A DNA stretch of 64,000 nucleotides from Mycoavidus sp. HKI. GTDB lineage: Bacteria; Pseudomonadota; Gammaproteobacteria; Burkholderiales; Burkholderiaceae. The stretch spans positions 310,001 through 374,000 of the forward strand of contig NZ_CP076444.2 in NCBI RefSeq assembly GCF_020023735.2. The letters are read 5' to 3'. Position 1 is the stretch's first letter. Each line of letters starts with the position of its first letter. Below, piece by piece: positions 48,663-58,188 of this stretch. The translations under genes were made by a program, and so were the position numbers. Below the pieces are notes generated by a model. That model saw only the letters and a list, made by a program, of their open reading frames with translations, was not told the DNA's origin and did not search any database.

Positions 48663-49429
48663 TTAGCGTGCTCGGTCGCGCAGTGCTCAATGGCCTAAGT
48701 CGCGCGGGCTATGGTACGCGGATGTGGCTACGGTTGCTGAGTGAGGGTTGGCGCTTATTACAGCGGCCACGCTTGGTGATGCAGCAGATTCATTTTGTGG
48801 GTAATTATTCGCTTGTCATTATCGCCATCTCAGGTCTTTTTGTAGGATTTGTGCTGGGTTTGCAAGGCTATTACACTTTAAGCCGCTATGGCTCGGCAGA
48901 GGCGCTGGGCCTGCTTGTCGCATTGTCGCTCGTGCGTGAGTTGGGGCCGGTCGTCACCGCACTGCTATTTGCTGGGCGCGCAGGGACTGCATTGACGGCT
49001 GAAATTGGCCTAATGAAAGCGGGTGAGCAATTGACGGCAATGCAAATGATGGCGGTTGATCCACTATCGTTTGTGGTGGCGCCGCGCTTTTGGGCCGGGG
49101 TGATTGCAATGCCGATTTTGGCTGCTATTTTTAGTGCGGTTGGCATCCTTGGCGGTTATGGCGTTGGGGTCTTAATGATTGGTGTCGATAGCGGGGCATT
49201 TTGGTCACAGATGCAAAGCGGCGTCGATGTCTGGCGCGATATCGGCAATGGTGTGGTGAAAAGTTTTGTGTTTGGTTTGGCCGTGACCTTTATCGCTTTA
49301 TACCAAGGCTATGAAGCTAAGCCTACGCCCGAAGGCGTAGCGCGGGCGACCACACGCACTGTTGTCTTCGCTTCTTTGGCCGTGCTGGGGCTTGATTTCT
49401 TGTTGACAGCATTGATGTTTAGCAATTAA
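48659..49429 (+). CDS. mlaE: Mla transporter permease MlaE
   Basis: 256 aa inner-membrane permease, five or six segments, with family motifs [38 protein letters not shown] and [21 protein letters not shown] overlaps the mlaF stop. Works with MlaF and MlaB inside, MlaD outside. Confidence 0.95.
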   Translation: MISVLGRAVLNGLSRAGYGTRMWLRLLSEGWRLLQRPRLVMQQIHFVGNYSLVIIAISGLFVGFVLGLQGYYTLSRYGSAEALGLLVALSLVRELGPVVTALLFAGRAGTALTAEIGLMKAGEQLTAMQMMAVDPLSFVVAPRFWAGVIAMPILAAIFSAVGILGGYGVGVLMIGVDSGAFWSQMQSGVDVWRDIGNGVVKSFVFGLAVTFIALYQGYEAKPTPEGVARATTRTVVFASLAVLGLDFLLTALMFSN

Positions 49430-49442
49430 ACGGATCAAAATG

Positions 49443-49961
49443 ATGAAAAAAAATACGCTTGATTACTGGATTGGCTTGTTTGTTGTGCTGGGCGCTTTGG
49501 CGCTGCTATTTTTAGCGCTCAAAGCAGGTAATATGAGCTCGCTATCATTCCAATCTACGTACCCAATTGAATTGAAATTCGATAATATTGGCGGCCTTAA
49601 GCTACGTGCAGCGGTGAAAAGTGCCGGGGTGAACGTTGGCCGGGTTGCGCGGATTGATTTTGATAGCGTGACCTATCAGGCAGTGGTTACGCTTGATCTT
49701 CAACGGCAATATCAATTTCCAAAGGACAGTTCAGCGCAAATTTTGACAGCTGGGTTACTTGGCGAGCAATACATTGGGCTTGAGCCAGGTGGCGACGAGC
49801 AGATGCTGCAAGCGGGTGATACGATTACGATGACGCAATCTGCTGTAGTGCTCGAAAAACTGATCAGTCAATTTATTTACGGTAAAGCCGCAGACGCTGG
49901 CGCAAACAAGCCGGCGCCGGCTGTGCCGAGTGAGTCCGGGGCAATGCCCGAAGGTCAATAA
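49443..49961 (+). CDS. mlaD: Mla periplasmic MCE-domain protein MlaD
   Basis: 172 aa (ATG 49440 is an alternative start). One TM segment (WIGLFVVLGALALLFLALKA) followed by the MCE domain: FDNIGGLKLRAAVKSAGVNV, VTLDLQRQYQFPKDSSA, AGLLGEQYIGLEPGGD. Hexameric tunnel for lipids. Pro/Ala-rich tail. Continuous with mlaA. Confidence 0.95.
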   Translation: MKKNTLDYWIGLFVVLGALALLFLALKAGNMSSLSFQSTYPIELKFDNIGGLKLRAAVKSAGVNVGRVARIDFDSVTYQAVVTLDLQRQYQFPKDSSAQILTAGLLGEQYIGLEPGGDEQMLQAGDTITMTQSAVVLEKLISQFIYGKAADAGANKPAPAVPSESGAMPEGQ

Positions 49962-50906
49962 ATGAAACAACTCTCCAAAGCCGCTACAGATCTCGGCTGG
50001 CAGCTTAGCCGGGTGGCGATATGCGCACTAGCATTAGGGCTTGCAGCGTGTACTAGCGTGCGTGCGCCTTCAAAATCTGACCCACTTGAAGGTATGAATC
50101 GTACCATTTTCGAGTTTAACGATACCGTCGATCGTTTTGCGCTTAAGCCGGTGGCAAAAGCATATAACCGGACTCTACCTAAGGCGGTGCGCGTAAGTGT
50201 ATCGAACTTCTTCTCGAACCTGGGCGATGTATCTGTGATGGTGAATAATCTGCTGCAAGGTAAACTCACCGCAGGCACTGAAGATTTGATGCGGATCTCA
50301 ATCAATACCTTGTTTGGCGTTGGTGGCTTATTCGACGTGGCAAGCGCCGCCGGGCTCCCAAAACACCAAGCCGATTTGGGGCTTACGCTAGGCTATTACG
50401 GCATATCAACCGGTCCTTATCTGGTGTTGCCGATATTGGGTCCAAGCACGCTACGGGATACTGCAGGGTTGCTGGTTGGCCGTGAGGTGGATCCTATGAG
50501 CTATATTGATCCAGTTTCCCTGCGCAATCAGTCATACGGTTTGCGCGTGGTCAATGCGCGCGCTGCCTTATTGCAGGCGAATGATTTACTTGAAGATGCT
50601 GCGCTCGATAAATATTCTTTTGTGCGCAATGCTTACCTGCAGCGCCGTCAATATTTAATTTATGATGGCAATCCGCCGCCACCGGAGTATGAAGATGATG
50701 AGGGGGATATACCGGTATATGAAGACCCAGAAGAGCGGGCTGCATCTGCTCCGCTTACCCCTCAGCTAGAGGCGGTAAAAGATGAACTAGCGCCGCAAGG
50801 GGCGGTGACCAATACGCTAGACGAGAAAACAACGCCAACTGATAGGCGAGTTCCAGCCCAGCAAGTCATGCCGCCTCTGAGGAATTTTCCAAATTTGCGT
50901 TTTTGA
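49962..50906 (+). CDS. mlaA: Outer-membrane lipid-asymmetry lipoprotein MlaA (VacJ)
   Basis: 314 aa. Signal peptide with lipobox LGLAAC (Cys at about residue 30), then MlaA core: DPLEGMNRTIFEFNDTVDRF, NFFSNLGDVSVMVNNLLQGK, FGVGGLFDVASAAG, GPYLVLPILGPSTLRD, VDPMSYID. Acidic/Pro-rich C-terminal extension typical of beta-proteobacteria. In this group mlaA is part of the mla operon, as here. Confidence 0.95.
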   Translation: MKQLSKAATDLGWQLSRVAICALALGLAACTSVRAPSKSDPLEGMNRTIFEFNDTVDRFALKPVAKAYNRTLPKAVRVSVSNFFSNLGDVSVMVNNLLQGKLTAGTEDLMRISINTLFGVGGLFDVASAAGLPKHQADLGLTLGYYGISTGPYLVLPILGPSTLRDTAGLLVGREVDPMSYIDPVSLRNQSYGLRVVNARAALLQANDLLEDAALDKYSFVRNAYLQRRQYLIYDGNPPPPEYEDDEGDIPVYEDPEERAASAPLTPQLEAVKDELAPQGAVTNTLDEKTTPTDRRVPAQQVMPPLRNFPNLRF

Positions 50907-50951
50907 TAGTCTATAAATTTTGACGATAGGTCTTTTTTAAGGGTGAGTCAT

Positions 50952-51605
50952 ATGAAGAAAAGTGCTTTAAGATTAATGCTCCTGCCAGTATATGCGGCAC
51001 TATGCCTGTTTTGTAACACGGCCCTGGCGCAAACTGCCGAGGCCAGTGCAGCTAACACCAGTACTCCTGATGGCCTGGTTAAGGCCATCACGACTGAAGT
51101 GCTCGATAGCATTAAAAAAGACTCTGGCATTAAGCAGGGGGATATTGGTAAAATTTCTCAGTTGGTTGATCAAAAAATTTTGCCGCATGCCGATATTGGG
51201 CGTACTACTCGTCTAGTGATGGGACGTCATTGGCGGACAGCTACGCCACAGCAACAAGCAGAATTAGTCAAACAATTTAAAGATTTATTGTTTTATACCT
51301 ATTCAGGCGCTGTATCGCAGATTCGTGATCAGAAGATTGAGTACTTACCTTTCCGTATGGCGCCGGATGCAACTGATGTAGTGGTGCGCACCAAGGTTTT
51401 TAACCAGGGGCAGATCATAGGTCTTGATTATCGCTTAGAGAAAAAAGGGAATGCGTGGAAAGTCTACGATCTCAACGTAGGCGGTGCTTGGTTAGTGCAA
51501 ACCTACCAGCAGCAATTTAGTGAGCTTATTTCGCAACGCGGAGTGAGCGGTTTGCTTGAATTTTTAAAGCAGCGCAACCAGAAACTCGCGAGTGGGCCGC
51601 ATTAA
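50952..51605 (+). CDS. mlaC: Mla periplasmic lipid shuttle MlaC
   Basis: 217 aa; ATG 50952 chosen because AAGGGTGAG lies about eight bases upstream (GTG 50943 is inside that site). Signal peptide to ALAQ, then the MlaC fold: DQKILPHADIGRTTRLVMG, RHWRTATPQQQAELVKQFKD, YDLNVGGAWLVQTYQQQF. Carries phospholipids between MlaA and MlaFEDB. TAA overlaps the mlaB ATG by one base. Confidence 0.95.
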   Translation: MKKSALRLMLLPVYAALCLFCNTALAQTAEASAANTSTPDGLVKAITTEVLDSIKKDSGIKQGDIGKISQLVDQKILPHADIGRTTRLVMGRHWRTATPQQQAELVKQFKDLLFYTYSGAVSQIRDQKIEYLPFRMAPDATDVVVRTKVFNQGQIIGLDYRLEKKGNAWKVYDLNVGGAWLVQTYQQQFSELISQRGVSGLLEFLKQRNQKLASGPH

Positions 51606-51877
51606 TGGCAGTGTTTTCAACCGGAACAGCGCTTACACATGTAAGCGCCATGGCTGAACTTGAAGCGGGTTTAGCCTATATCACAACAAACTCAGCAGAA
51701 GCGGTGCGCATCGACTGCACGTCAGTTGCGCGGTTTGATTCGTCTGCGCTGGCGGTTTTGCTTGCTTGGTTCCGAGCAGCTCAAGTACGGGGAAAGACGC
51801 TTGAGGTGCTTAATTTGCCGGCCAAGCTTAAGAGCTTGGCGCGGGCTTATGGGGTTGATGAGTTATTGAAATTATAA
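51605..51877 (+). CDS. mlaB: Mla STAS-domain protein MlaB
   Basis: 90 aa cytosolic STAS protein stabilising MlaF. IDCTSVARFDSSALAVLLAW carries the conserved Ser of STAS domains; EVLNLPAKLKSLARAYGVDE follows. Completes the FEDACB order. Confidence 0.92.
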   Translation: MAVFSTGTALTHVSAMAELEAGLAYITTNSAEAVRIDCTSVARFDSSALAVLLAWFRAAQVRGKTLEVLNLPAKLKSLARAYGVDELLKL

Positions 51878-51984
51878 AAGTAGTGTGCCGCGCTTCAGTC
51901 AGCGTGCTGAATTAAAGGAGATATTGCTCAGGTTTTTCTTCGTTGAGTTGAATGCCATCACGGCGCGCTAGCGTAGATTTCGCC

Positions 51985-51990
51985 TATAAT
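51985..51990 (+). promoter_or_regulatory. -10 box before the ABC-2 exporter operon
   Basis: TATAAT 58 bases before the ATPase ATG, in a 171-base spacer after mlaB; no matching -35 evident. Possible promoter of the exporter-murA unit. Confidence 0.4.
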
Positions 51991-52048
51991 CAGGTGTTTC
52001 GCAACCTTCAAAAGCAATCTCGATACCATAGACCTTGCTCACATTCCC

Positions 52049-52969
52049 ATGCCAGCCATAGAAATCCGTAACATTAAAAAGCGTTACAAAGCCCTCCAAG
52101 CGCTCAAAGGCATCAATTTGTCGATTGAGGAGGGTGAGTTTTTCGGTTTACTGGGCCCTAATGGGGCGGGTAAAACTACTCTAATTAGCATCCTCGCCGG
52201 CCTTGCACGCGCTGATGAAGGCGAAGCGCTGGTGCTCGGACACAATGTCGTGACTGACTTTCGTGCGGCGCGCCAGGTATTAGGCGTGGTACCGCAAGAA
52301 TTAGTGTTCGATCCTTTTTTTACGGTGCGTGAAACGCTGCGTATCCAATCTGGCTATTACGGGCTTAAACGTAATGACGATTGGATCGATGAAGTCATGA
52401 CTCACCTTGATTTAACTGAGAAGGCTGAGGTTAATACGCGCGCGTTGTCCGGTGGTATGAAGCGCCGCTTACTGGTGGCGCAGGCATTGGTGCATCGGCC
52501 GCCGGTGATCGTGTTAGATGAACCCACTGCAGGCGTGGATGTTGAGTTGCGCCAAGGGCTGTGGAAATTTATTGCGCGCTTAAATCGTGAAGGGCATACG
52601 ATTGTATTAACCACGCATTACCTCGAAGAAGCGGAGCAATTGTGTGATCGCATCGCGATGCTTAGAAGGGGCGAGGTGGTGGCGCTAGATAGTAAGCAGG
52701 CAATGCTGCAACGCTTTTCTAGCGCTCAGCTGTTGCTGCGGTTGACCAAAGGTGTCTTGCCTGCAAATCTGCAGGCGTTGGCAACCGGACAACAGATAGA
52801 CATTAATCAATATGCGCTACGACTTAGCTCTTATGCTGAAGTCGAGTCGATTCTTGCTCAGTGCCGTGCGGCAGAGTGTGAGATTGAAGAAATTAGCATC
52901 CGTAAAGCGGACCTTGAAGATGTGTTTATCCAAGTGATGAATGGTTCATCAGCGACTGAGAAAATTTGA
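52049..52969 (+). CDS. ABC-2-type exporter ATP-binding protein
   Basis: 306 aa. Walker A LLGPNGAGKTTLI, Q-loop VVPQELVFD, signature ALSGGMKRRLLVAQAL, Walker B VIVLDEPTAGVD, H-loop TTHYLEEAEQL. YadG/CcmA-like family. Followed by its permease; the pair sits between mla and murA in Burkholderia. Substrate not known; no specific inference possible. Confidence 0.92.
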   Translation: MPAIEIRNIKKRYKALQALKGINLSIEEGEFFGLLGPNGAGKTTLISILAGLARADEGEALVLGHNVVTDFRAARQVLGVVPQELVFDPFFTVRETLRIQSGYYGLKRNDDWIDEVMTHLDLTEKAEVNTRALSGGMKRRLLVAQALVHRPPVIVLDEPTAGVDVELRQGLWKFIARLNREGHTIVLTTHYLEEAEQLCDRIAMLRRGEVVALDSKQAMLQRFSSAQLLLRLTKGVLPANLQALATGQQIDINQYALRLSSYAEVESILAQCRAAECEIEEISIRKADLEDVFIQVMNGSSATEKI

Positions 52970-52981
52970 GAGGAACGCGTG

Positions 52982-53737
52982 ATGATTGGTTTTTATACTT
53001 TATTTTGTAAAGAAGTTTTGCGTTTTTGGAAGGTCAGCTTGCAAACGCTTACCGCGCCGGTTATTACGGCTTTTCTGTATTTGGTGATTTTTGGTCAAGC
53101 GTTGCAAAATCATGTGCAGGTATACCCAGGGGTGGGCTATAAGAGCTTTTTGATTCCCGGTTTGGTGATGATGAGCGTGCTACAAAACGCTTTTGCCAAT
53201 AGCTCATCGTCGCTGATTCAATCGAGAGTGAGCGGTAACCTTGTGTTTATGTTGCTATCGCCGCTAGGTGCGCGGGAAATATTTAGTGCTTATGTGCTTG
53301 CTTCTACTGTGCGTGGCATGTGCGTGGGGCTCGGGGTATGGTTGGCAACGGCTTGGTTTGTGCCGATGAGTTTCGTCTCACCGCTTTATATCTTCGCGTT
53401 TGCGGTGCTGGGGGCTGCTACTCTTGGCACAATGGGGTTGGTGGCGGGTATTTACTCAGAAAAATTTGATCAATTGGCCGCGTTTCAGAGCTTTTTAATT
53501 GTTCCATTGACTTTTCTGGCAGGGGTATTCTATTCGACCGAGGCATTGCCGGATTTCTGGAAGCACGTATCTAGGCTGAATCCATTCTTTTATATGATTG
53601 ATGGTTTTCGGTATGGTTTTTTTGGGGTGTCGGATATCGCACCACTTAAGAGTCTGGCAATTACTTTGGGCTTTTTTATTGCGCTTGCCGGCTTGGCGAT
53701 GCGTATGTTGGTGAGCGGTTATAAGCTGCGCCATTAA
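52982..53737 (+). CDS. ABC-2-type exporter permease
   Basis: 251 aa, six membrane segments, ABC-2 family (YadH-like): LYLVIFGQAL, FLIPGLVMMSVLQNAFANSS and LTFLAGVFYSTEALPDFWKH. ATG 52982 fits the AGAGGA site better than GTG 52979. Partner of the upstream ATPase. The bolA gene found next in relatives is absent; murA starts 18 bases later. Confidence 0.9.
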   Translation: MIGFYTLFCKEVLRFWKVSLQTLTAPVITAFLYLVIFGQALQNHVQVYPGVGYKSFLIPGLVMMSVLQNAFANSSSSLIQSRVSGNLVFMLLSPLGAREIFSAYVLASTVRGMCVGLGVWLATAWFVPMSFVSPLYIFAFAVLGAATLGTMGLVAGIYSEKFDQLAAFQSFLIVPLTFLAGVFYSTEALPDFWKHVSRLNPFFYMIDGFRYGFFGVSDIAPLKSLAITLGFFIALAGLAMRMLVSGYKLRH

Positions 53738-53755
53738 GACGATAGGCGAAAAATA

Positions 53756-55051
53756 ATGGATAAATTGCTGATTCAAGGCGGACAACGCTTGGTAGGTGAA
53801 GTTAACGTTTCGGGCGCTAAAAATGCGGCTTTGCCGATTTTGTGTGCAAGCTTATTGGGTGCCGGACAGCTTGATTTAGGTAATGTGCCGAATTTGCAGG
53901 ATGTACGCACCATGATTGCCCTGCTTACGCAAATGGGGGTACGGGCCAAGGTGTCTGGCCAAGCCATGACTCTTGATGGTAGTTGCGTGGATCAGCCGTT
54001 GGCGCCTTATGAGCTAGTGAAGACCATGCGCGCTTCAATTTTGGTATTGGGGCCGCTGGTGGCGCGTTTGGGCGAGGCGCGGGTATCGTTGCCGGGCGGC
54101 TGCACGATTGGTGCGCGGCCGGTTGATCAGCATATCAAAGGCCTACAGTTGATGGGGGCGCAGATCGAACTTGAGCATGGCTATATTAATGCGCGCATCA
54201 AGCAAGGCACGCGGCTCAAAGGCAGTCGCATTACCTTTGATATGATCACGGTGACCGGTACAGAAAACCTGCTTATGGCAGCGACCCTGGCCGAAGGCGA
54301 AACGGTGCTGGAGAACGCGGCGCGTGAGCCGGAAGTGGCTGATTTAGCCCATCTCTTGGTTGCGATGGGTGCAAAAATCGATGGCATTGGCACCGATCAG
54401 CTGACGATTCAAGGGGTAGACCGGCTGCATGGCGCGTGTCACCAGGTGATTCCCGATCGGATTGAAGCGGGTACTTTCCTCTGTGCCGTCGCCGCAGCAG
54501 GTGGCGATATTATGCTGCGCAATATCGAACCCATGTTGTTGGATGCGGTGCTGAATAAATTGTGCGAGGCAGGTGTGCGGATCGAGTCAGGGTCTAATTG
54601 GATTCGCGCCACGATGAACCAGCGCCCGTCGGCAGTCAGTTTTCGTACTGCTGAATATCCTGCCTTTCCGACGGATATGCAGGCACAGTTTATGGCGCTT
54701 AATTGCATTGCTGTCGGTGCCGCTCAGATTGTCGAAACAATTTTTGAAAATCGCTTCATGCATGTGCAAGAGCTTAATCGGCTGGGGGCTAATGTCATGG
54801 CGGATGGTAATACTGCATTTGTTACCGGGGTTGAGCATCTGTCTGGCGCAACGGTCATGGCGACTGATCTGCGTGCCTCTGCAAGTCTTGCAATTGCCGG
54901 GCTGGTGGCCGAGGGCGAAACGCTCATTGAGCGTATCTATCACCTTGATCGTGGCTATGACCAGATGGAACAGAAGTTATCTGCTCTTGGTGCACGGGTA
55001 AGCCGTGTGCTGGAAACGGAAACGGCGCCGGCGGTGCATGCAGTGTCATAA
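53756..55051 (+). CDS. murA: UDP-N-acetylglucosamine 1-carboxyvinyltransferase
   Basis: First committed step of peptidoglycan precursor synthesis, target of fosfomycin. 431 aa. Active-site Lys-Asn in [11 protein letters not shown], catalytic Cys in [16 protein letters not shown], and [27 protein letters not shown]. Intact; the C-terminal extension [17 protein letters not shown] is a little longer than usual. Confidence 0.96.
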   Translation: MDKLLIQGGQRLVGEVNVSGAKNAALPILCASLLGAGQLDLGNVPNLQDVRTMIALLTQMGVRAKVSGQAMTLDGSCVDQPLAPYELVKTMRASILVLGPLVARLGEARVSLPGGCTIGARPVDQHIKGLQLMGAQIELEHGYINARIKQGTRLKGSRITFDMITVTGTENLLMAATLAEGETVLENAAREPEVADLAHLLVAMGAKIDGIGTDQLTIQGVDRLHGACHQVIPDRIEAGTFLCAVAAAGGDIMLRNIEPMLLDAVLNKLCEAGVRIESGSNWIRATMNQRPSAVSFRTAEYPAFPTDMQAQFMALNCIAVGAAQIVETIFENRFMHVQELNRLGANVMADGNTAFVTGVEHLSGATVMATDLRASASLAIAGLVAEGETLIERIYHLDRGYDQMEQKLSALGARVSRVLETETAPAVHAVS

Positions 55052-55062
55052 ACACTCGGTTA

Positions 55063-55288
55063 ATGACGCAGCAACCTCAGCTGATCTCGGCACCGCTTAC
55101 GCTGGCCTTATCTAAAGGCCGCATCTTCGATGAAACAGCCCTTTTTGGGCGGCGGCAGGCATTACAGTTGTGCGCTTTTTACCTCTGCGGTCGCACGCGA
55201 TAACATTTTTGCCGCGCAATTTCACCCAGAAAAAAGTACAGCTGTAGAGCTACAGCTGTACTACAATTTTATCCATTGGAACCCATAA
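55063..55288 (+). pseudogene. hisG'-'hisH deletion scar
   Basis: ATG 55063 opens [20 protein letters not shown] then IFDET, the N-terminus of ATP phosphoribosyltransferase HisG (~25 codons). From about 55160 another frame encodes [20 protein letters not shown] then [18 protein letters not shown] and TAA at 55286, the C-terminus of the HisH glutaminase including the catalytic His-x-Glu of QFHPEK. A single deletion therefore removed most of hisG, all of hisD, hisC, hisB and most of hisH, with the frame lost at the joint. Marks loss of histidine synthesis. Confidence 0.93.
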
Positions 55289-55309
55289 CCTTATCTATTG
55301 AAGACTGCT

Positions 55310-56050
55310 ATGTTGTTGATCCCAGCCATCGACCTAAAAGACGGTCAGTGCGTGCGTCTAAAGCAAGGCGATATGCAACAAACGACTGTATTTTCCACAG
55401 CGCCGGCAGAGATGGCCCGCCATTGGGTCAATCAAGGTGCGCGCCGTTTACATTTGGTTGATTTGAATGGCGCTGCCGCGGGCAAACCAAAGAATGAAGC
55501 GGCGATTCGGGCGATTATTGATGAAGTGGGTGAAGAGGTCCCGATTCAACTGGGCGGTGGAATCCGTGATCTTGGCACCATCGAACGTTATTTGGACAGT
55601 GGGCTATCGTATGTCATTATTGGCACAGCGGCGGTCAAAAATCCTGGCTTTTTACGTGAGGCATGTAGCGCATTTAATGGGCATATCATTGCTGGCCTTG
55701 ACGCAAAAGCAGGCAAAGTGACTACCGATGGTTGGAGTAAACTCAGTGGTCATGAAGCGACCGATCTAGCGCGCAAATTTGAAGAATATGGCTGTGAAGC
55801 TTTGATTTATAAAGATATTGGCTGGGACGGCATGTTACAAGGAATTAATCTCGACGCCACGGTGCAGATCGCGCAGAAGGTCAAAATTCCAGTGATTGCT
55901 AGCGGTGGGTTAGCGAGCTTAGTCGATATTGAGGCACTGTGTGCGGTTGCAGATCAAGGCATTGACGGCGTAATTTGCGGCCGGGCAATCTATACGGGCG
56001 AGCTAGCTTTCGCCGCAGCGCAAAGTCGGGCGGATGAAATAAGAGGTTGA
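55310..56050 (+). CDS. hisA: HisA-type ProFAR isomerase (possibly inactive)
   Basis: 246 aa (beta-alpha)8 barrel for histidine step 4. Start at ATG 55310 ([17 protein letters not shown]), the family start; the TTG 12 bases upstream is rejected. First catalytic Asp (AIDLKDG) and second (GLDAKAGK) are present. But the strand usually YTDIGRDGMLQG reads [12 protein letters not shown]: Thr to Lys at the position matching Thr164 of the Thermotoga enzyme, and Arg to Trp. The enzymes before and after it in the pathway are deleted, so it is an orphan; it may be decaying or used otherwise. Confidence 0.9.
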   Translation: MLLIPAIDLKDGQCVRLKQGDMQQTTVFSTAPAEMARHWVNQGARRLHLVDLNGAAAGKPKNEAAIRAIIDEVGEEVPIQLGGGIRDLGTIERYLDSGLSYVIIGTAAVKNPGFLREACSAFNGHIIAGLDAKAGKVTTDGWSKLSGHEATDLARKFEEYGCEALIYKDIGWDGMLQGINLDATVQIAQKVKIPVIASGGLASLVDIEALCAVADQGIDGVICGRAIYTGELAFAAAQSRADEIRG

Positions 56051-56060
56051 TACTCTTGTG

Positions 56061-56141
56061 ATGGCTTTACCCAAGCACGTTATTCCTTGTCTTGATATAA
56101 ACGCTGGTCGTGTGGTCTTAAACCCCCAGAGAAAATCTCAA
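56061..56141 (+). pseudogene. hisF N-terminal remnant fused to hisE
   Basis: The first ~21 codons [20 protein letters not shown] match the HisF start ([20 protein letters not shown]), then the sequence jumps (NPQRKSQ) into the hisE leader. The rest of hisF and all of hisI are missing. The frame stays open into hisE, so the translated product could be a HisE with a 27-residue HisF tag. Confidence 0.9.
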
Positions 56142-56519
56142 ATGCCTAAAAGCGATGCTCTAACCTCTAATGATATCTTGCAGCGTTTAGCTGTTCTCGT
56201 CGATACTCGCAAAACAAGTGCCCCGGAGCAATCCTATATTGCTCGTCTTTTTCATCAAGGTGATGATGCGATTTTGAAAAAAATTGGTGAAGAGGCCACT
56301 GAAGTTGTGATGGCGGCAAAAGATGTACGACACGGAGATGCGCCTTCAAAGTTGATTGGCGAAGTGGCTGATTTATGGTTTCATTGTTTGGTGATGCTAG
56401 CGCATTTTGAGTTGAGTCCAGCGGCGGTGCTAGCCGAATTAGAGCGTCGTGAAGGGATCTCTGGGCTTGACGAAAAAGCGTTGCGTAAAGCGCTTGCGCG
56501 TGCTGAAAATGACGCATAG
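56142..56519 (+). CDS. hisE: Phosphoribosyl-ATP pyrophosphatase
   Basis: 125 aa from ATG 56142. MazG-fold signature [17 protein letters not shown] and [15 protein letters not shown], ending [20 protein letters not shown]. Second step of histidine synthesis, but its substrate-maker HisG and partner HisI are absent here. If translation starts at ATG 56061, an N-terminal HisF fragment is fused. Orphan enzyme awaiting loss, or used on another nucleotide. Confidence 0.88.
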   Translation: MPKSDALTSNDILQRLAVLVDTRKTSAPEQSYIARLFHQGDDAILKKIGEEATEVVMAAKDVRHGDAPSKLIGEVADLWFHCLVMLAHFELSPAAVLAELERREGISGLDEKALRKALARAENDA

Positions 56520-56604
56520 ATTTCTATATTAAGTAACGCTTAAACGCTAACCGTTAATGATAAATTTTCGCACCACAAATTTGAGAACTTAGGGAAACTG
56601 AACC

Positions 56605-56979
56605 ATGAGTAACGATCAATTTGGAAGTAGGCCAATATTGGCGGCCAGTGATGTGCTCTCGGTCGAGCAAGAACGCCGTTTACGGACCTTGACGCACGTT
56701 CTGTATGGACTGTATGCGCTGTCCTTGTTAATCGGCGTGAGCGCAGTGGTTGCTGTGATGATTAATTATGTGAAGCGCAGGGATGCAAGCGGAACCTTCT
56801 ATGCTAGCCATTTTAGTTGGCAAATTTGCACTTTTTGGTGGTCTTTGGGATTGGGGGCGCTGAGTTTGTTATTTCAGGGCATATTTCTTGGCAAACTGAT
56901 ATTGTGGGGGACTGTACTTTGGGTGGCGTACCGGATTATTCGGGGTTGGCTCCATTTAAATGATCGTAAGCCAATATAA
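56605..56979 (+). CDS. DUF4870-type small membrane protein
   Basis: 124 aa with three predicted membrane segments (ALSLLIGVSAVVAVMINYV, IGLGALSLL-like WSLGLGALSLLFQGIFLGKL, ILWGTVLWVAYRIIRGW). Resembles the uncharacterised transmembrane protein that follows hisE in Burkholderia. Function unknown. 85 bases after hisE. Confidence 0.75.
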   Translation: MSNDQFGSRPILAASDVLSVEQERRLRTLTHVLYGLYALSLLIGVSAVVAVMINYVKRRDASGTFYASHFSWQICTFWWSLGLGALSLLFQGIFLGKLILWGTVLWVAYRIIRGWLHLNDRKPI

Positions 56980-57029
56980 AATGCAATAAGATAGGACTCT
57001 TTCATCATCCATAGTGTTAAGCGAATATT

Positions 57030-57392
57030 ATGAACCACGACGATTGTCTTTTTTGCAAGATTGCAGCCGGTAAAATACCGAGTAAAAAAGTGTATGAGGA
57101 TGATGAGTTCTACGCCTTTCACGATATCCGGCCGGCCGCTCCTGTGCATGTGCTGGTGATTCCGCGTCAGCATATTGAGGCACTCTCTAATTGTGGCCTG
57201 CAAGAGGCACCGCTGCTTGGTAGAATGATGACGTTATTGCCGCGGCTCGCAGCGCAGCTTGGAGTTGACTATACTGGAGGTAACACAGGTTTTCGTACGG
57301 TGATTAATACCGGTCCGGGTGGCGGTCAAGAAGTGTATCACTTGCATGCGCATATTCTTGGTGGGCCTGGACCATGGTTGCGTATGGGGTGA
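57030..57392 (+). CDS. HIT-family nucleotide phosphoramidase (HinT-like)
   Basis: 120 aa. DCLFCKIAAGKIPSKKVYED start and HIT triad in VYHLHAHILGG (HxHxH). Hydrolyses nucleoside phosphoramidates. Lies between the DUF4870 gene and tatA as in Burkholderia. Confidence 0.93.
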   Translation: MNHDDCLFCKIAAGKIPSKKVYEDDEFYAFHDIRPAAPVHVLVIPRQHIEALSNCGLQEAPLLGRMMTLLPRLAAQLGVDYTGGNTGFRTVINTGPGGGQEVYHLHAHILGGPGPWLRMG

Positions 57393-57438
57393 ATGCGCAC
57401 ATTGCGCATAGCATGTGTGACGTAAAAGGAAAATGATT

Positions 57439-57681
57439 ATGTTTACAGGTTTAGGCAGTCCTTTGCATTGGTTGATTGTCCTTTTGATTGTTGCGCTTGT
57501 ATTTGGCACTAAAAAGCTGCGCAACATTGGCAGTGATCTGGGTAGTGCAATTAAAGGCTTCAAAGACGGTATGCGTGAGGGTGAAGACGCTTCGCCTGAG
57601 CGCAAACAGCAAATAGTATCAGGCCTTGATACAACTCAGCCTGAGGCAAAAAATAAACCCCTAGAGCGCGATATATATTAA
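57439..57681 (+). CDS. tatA: Twin-arginine translocase subunit TatA
   Basis: 80 aa from ATG 57439 (AAGGA 8 bases upstream; ATG 57433 is too close). One membrane segment ([19 protein letters not shown]) then amphipathic helix with [19 protein letters not shown], and a charged tail. Forms the pore with TatBC. Confidence 0.94.
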   Translation: MFTGLGSPLHWLIVLLIVALVFGTKKLRNIGSDLGSAIKGFKDGMREGEDASPERKQQIVSGLDTTQPEAKNKPLERDIY

Positions 57682-57707
57682 TCCAATAAACCGGCTTCGT
57701 TTTTCAT

Positions 57708-58160
57708 ATGTTCGATCTCGGTTTGGCAAAGCTCGTACTGATTGGTGTGGTTGCACTGATTGTACTTGGCCCGCAACGTCTACCGCGTGTTGCACGCACG
57801 GCTGGAACCTTGCTTGGGCGGGCGCAACGCTATATAAGTGAGGTCAAAGCTGAGGTAAGCCGAGAGATTGAAGTCGAAGAGTTGCGGAAAATGCACGCTC
57901 AGTTTGAGCAAGCGGCGCAGCAGGGAGAGCAGTCTTTCTATGATGCGGTGAATCTATCCCCCGAAAAAAGTGCTACGGTAGACAGTACTTTACCATCGAT
58001 TCGGCGGCCAGCAACTTTGCCTAAACGTAGCAATTGGCGCATTAAACAGTCGGTGCTGCCAGTCTGGTACAAGCGTACAGCCCGTAAGCGGGTGCATGTG
58101 CAGTCGGCGGCGGCGCGTATGGTGCGTTACAAACCGGCAAGCTTGCGCCGGTTTTTCTAA
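57708..58160 (+). CDS. tatB: Twin-arginine translocase subunit TatB
   Basis: 150 aa. MFDLGLAKLVLIGVVALIVL followed by GPQRLPRVARTAG is the TatB signature; long helix (YISEVKAEVSREIEVEEL) and a basic tail. Receptor component with TatC. Confidence 0.93.
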   Translation: MFDLGLAKLVLIGVVALIVLGPQRLPRVARTAGTLLGRAQRYISEVKAEVSREIEVEELRKMHAQFEQAAQQGEQSFYDAVNLSPEKSATVDSTLPSIRRPATLPKRSNWRIKQSVLPVWYKRTARKRVHVQSAAARMVRYKPASLRRFF

Positions 58161-58188
58161 ATATTTCCCCCTATCTATTGACCTTGGC

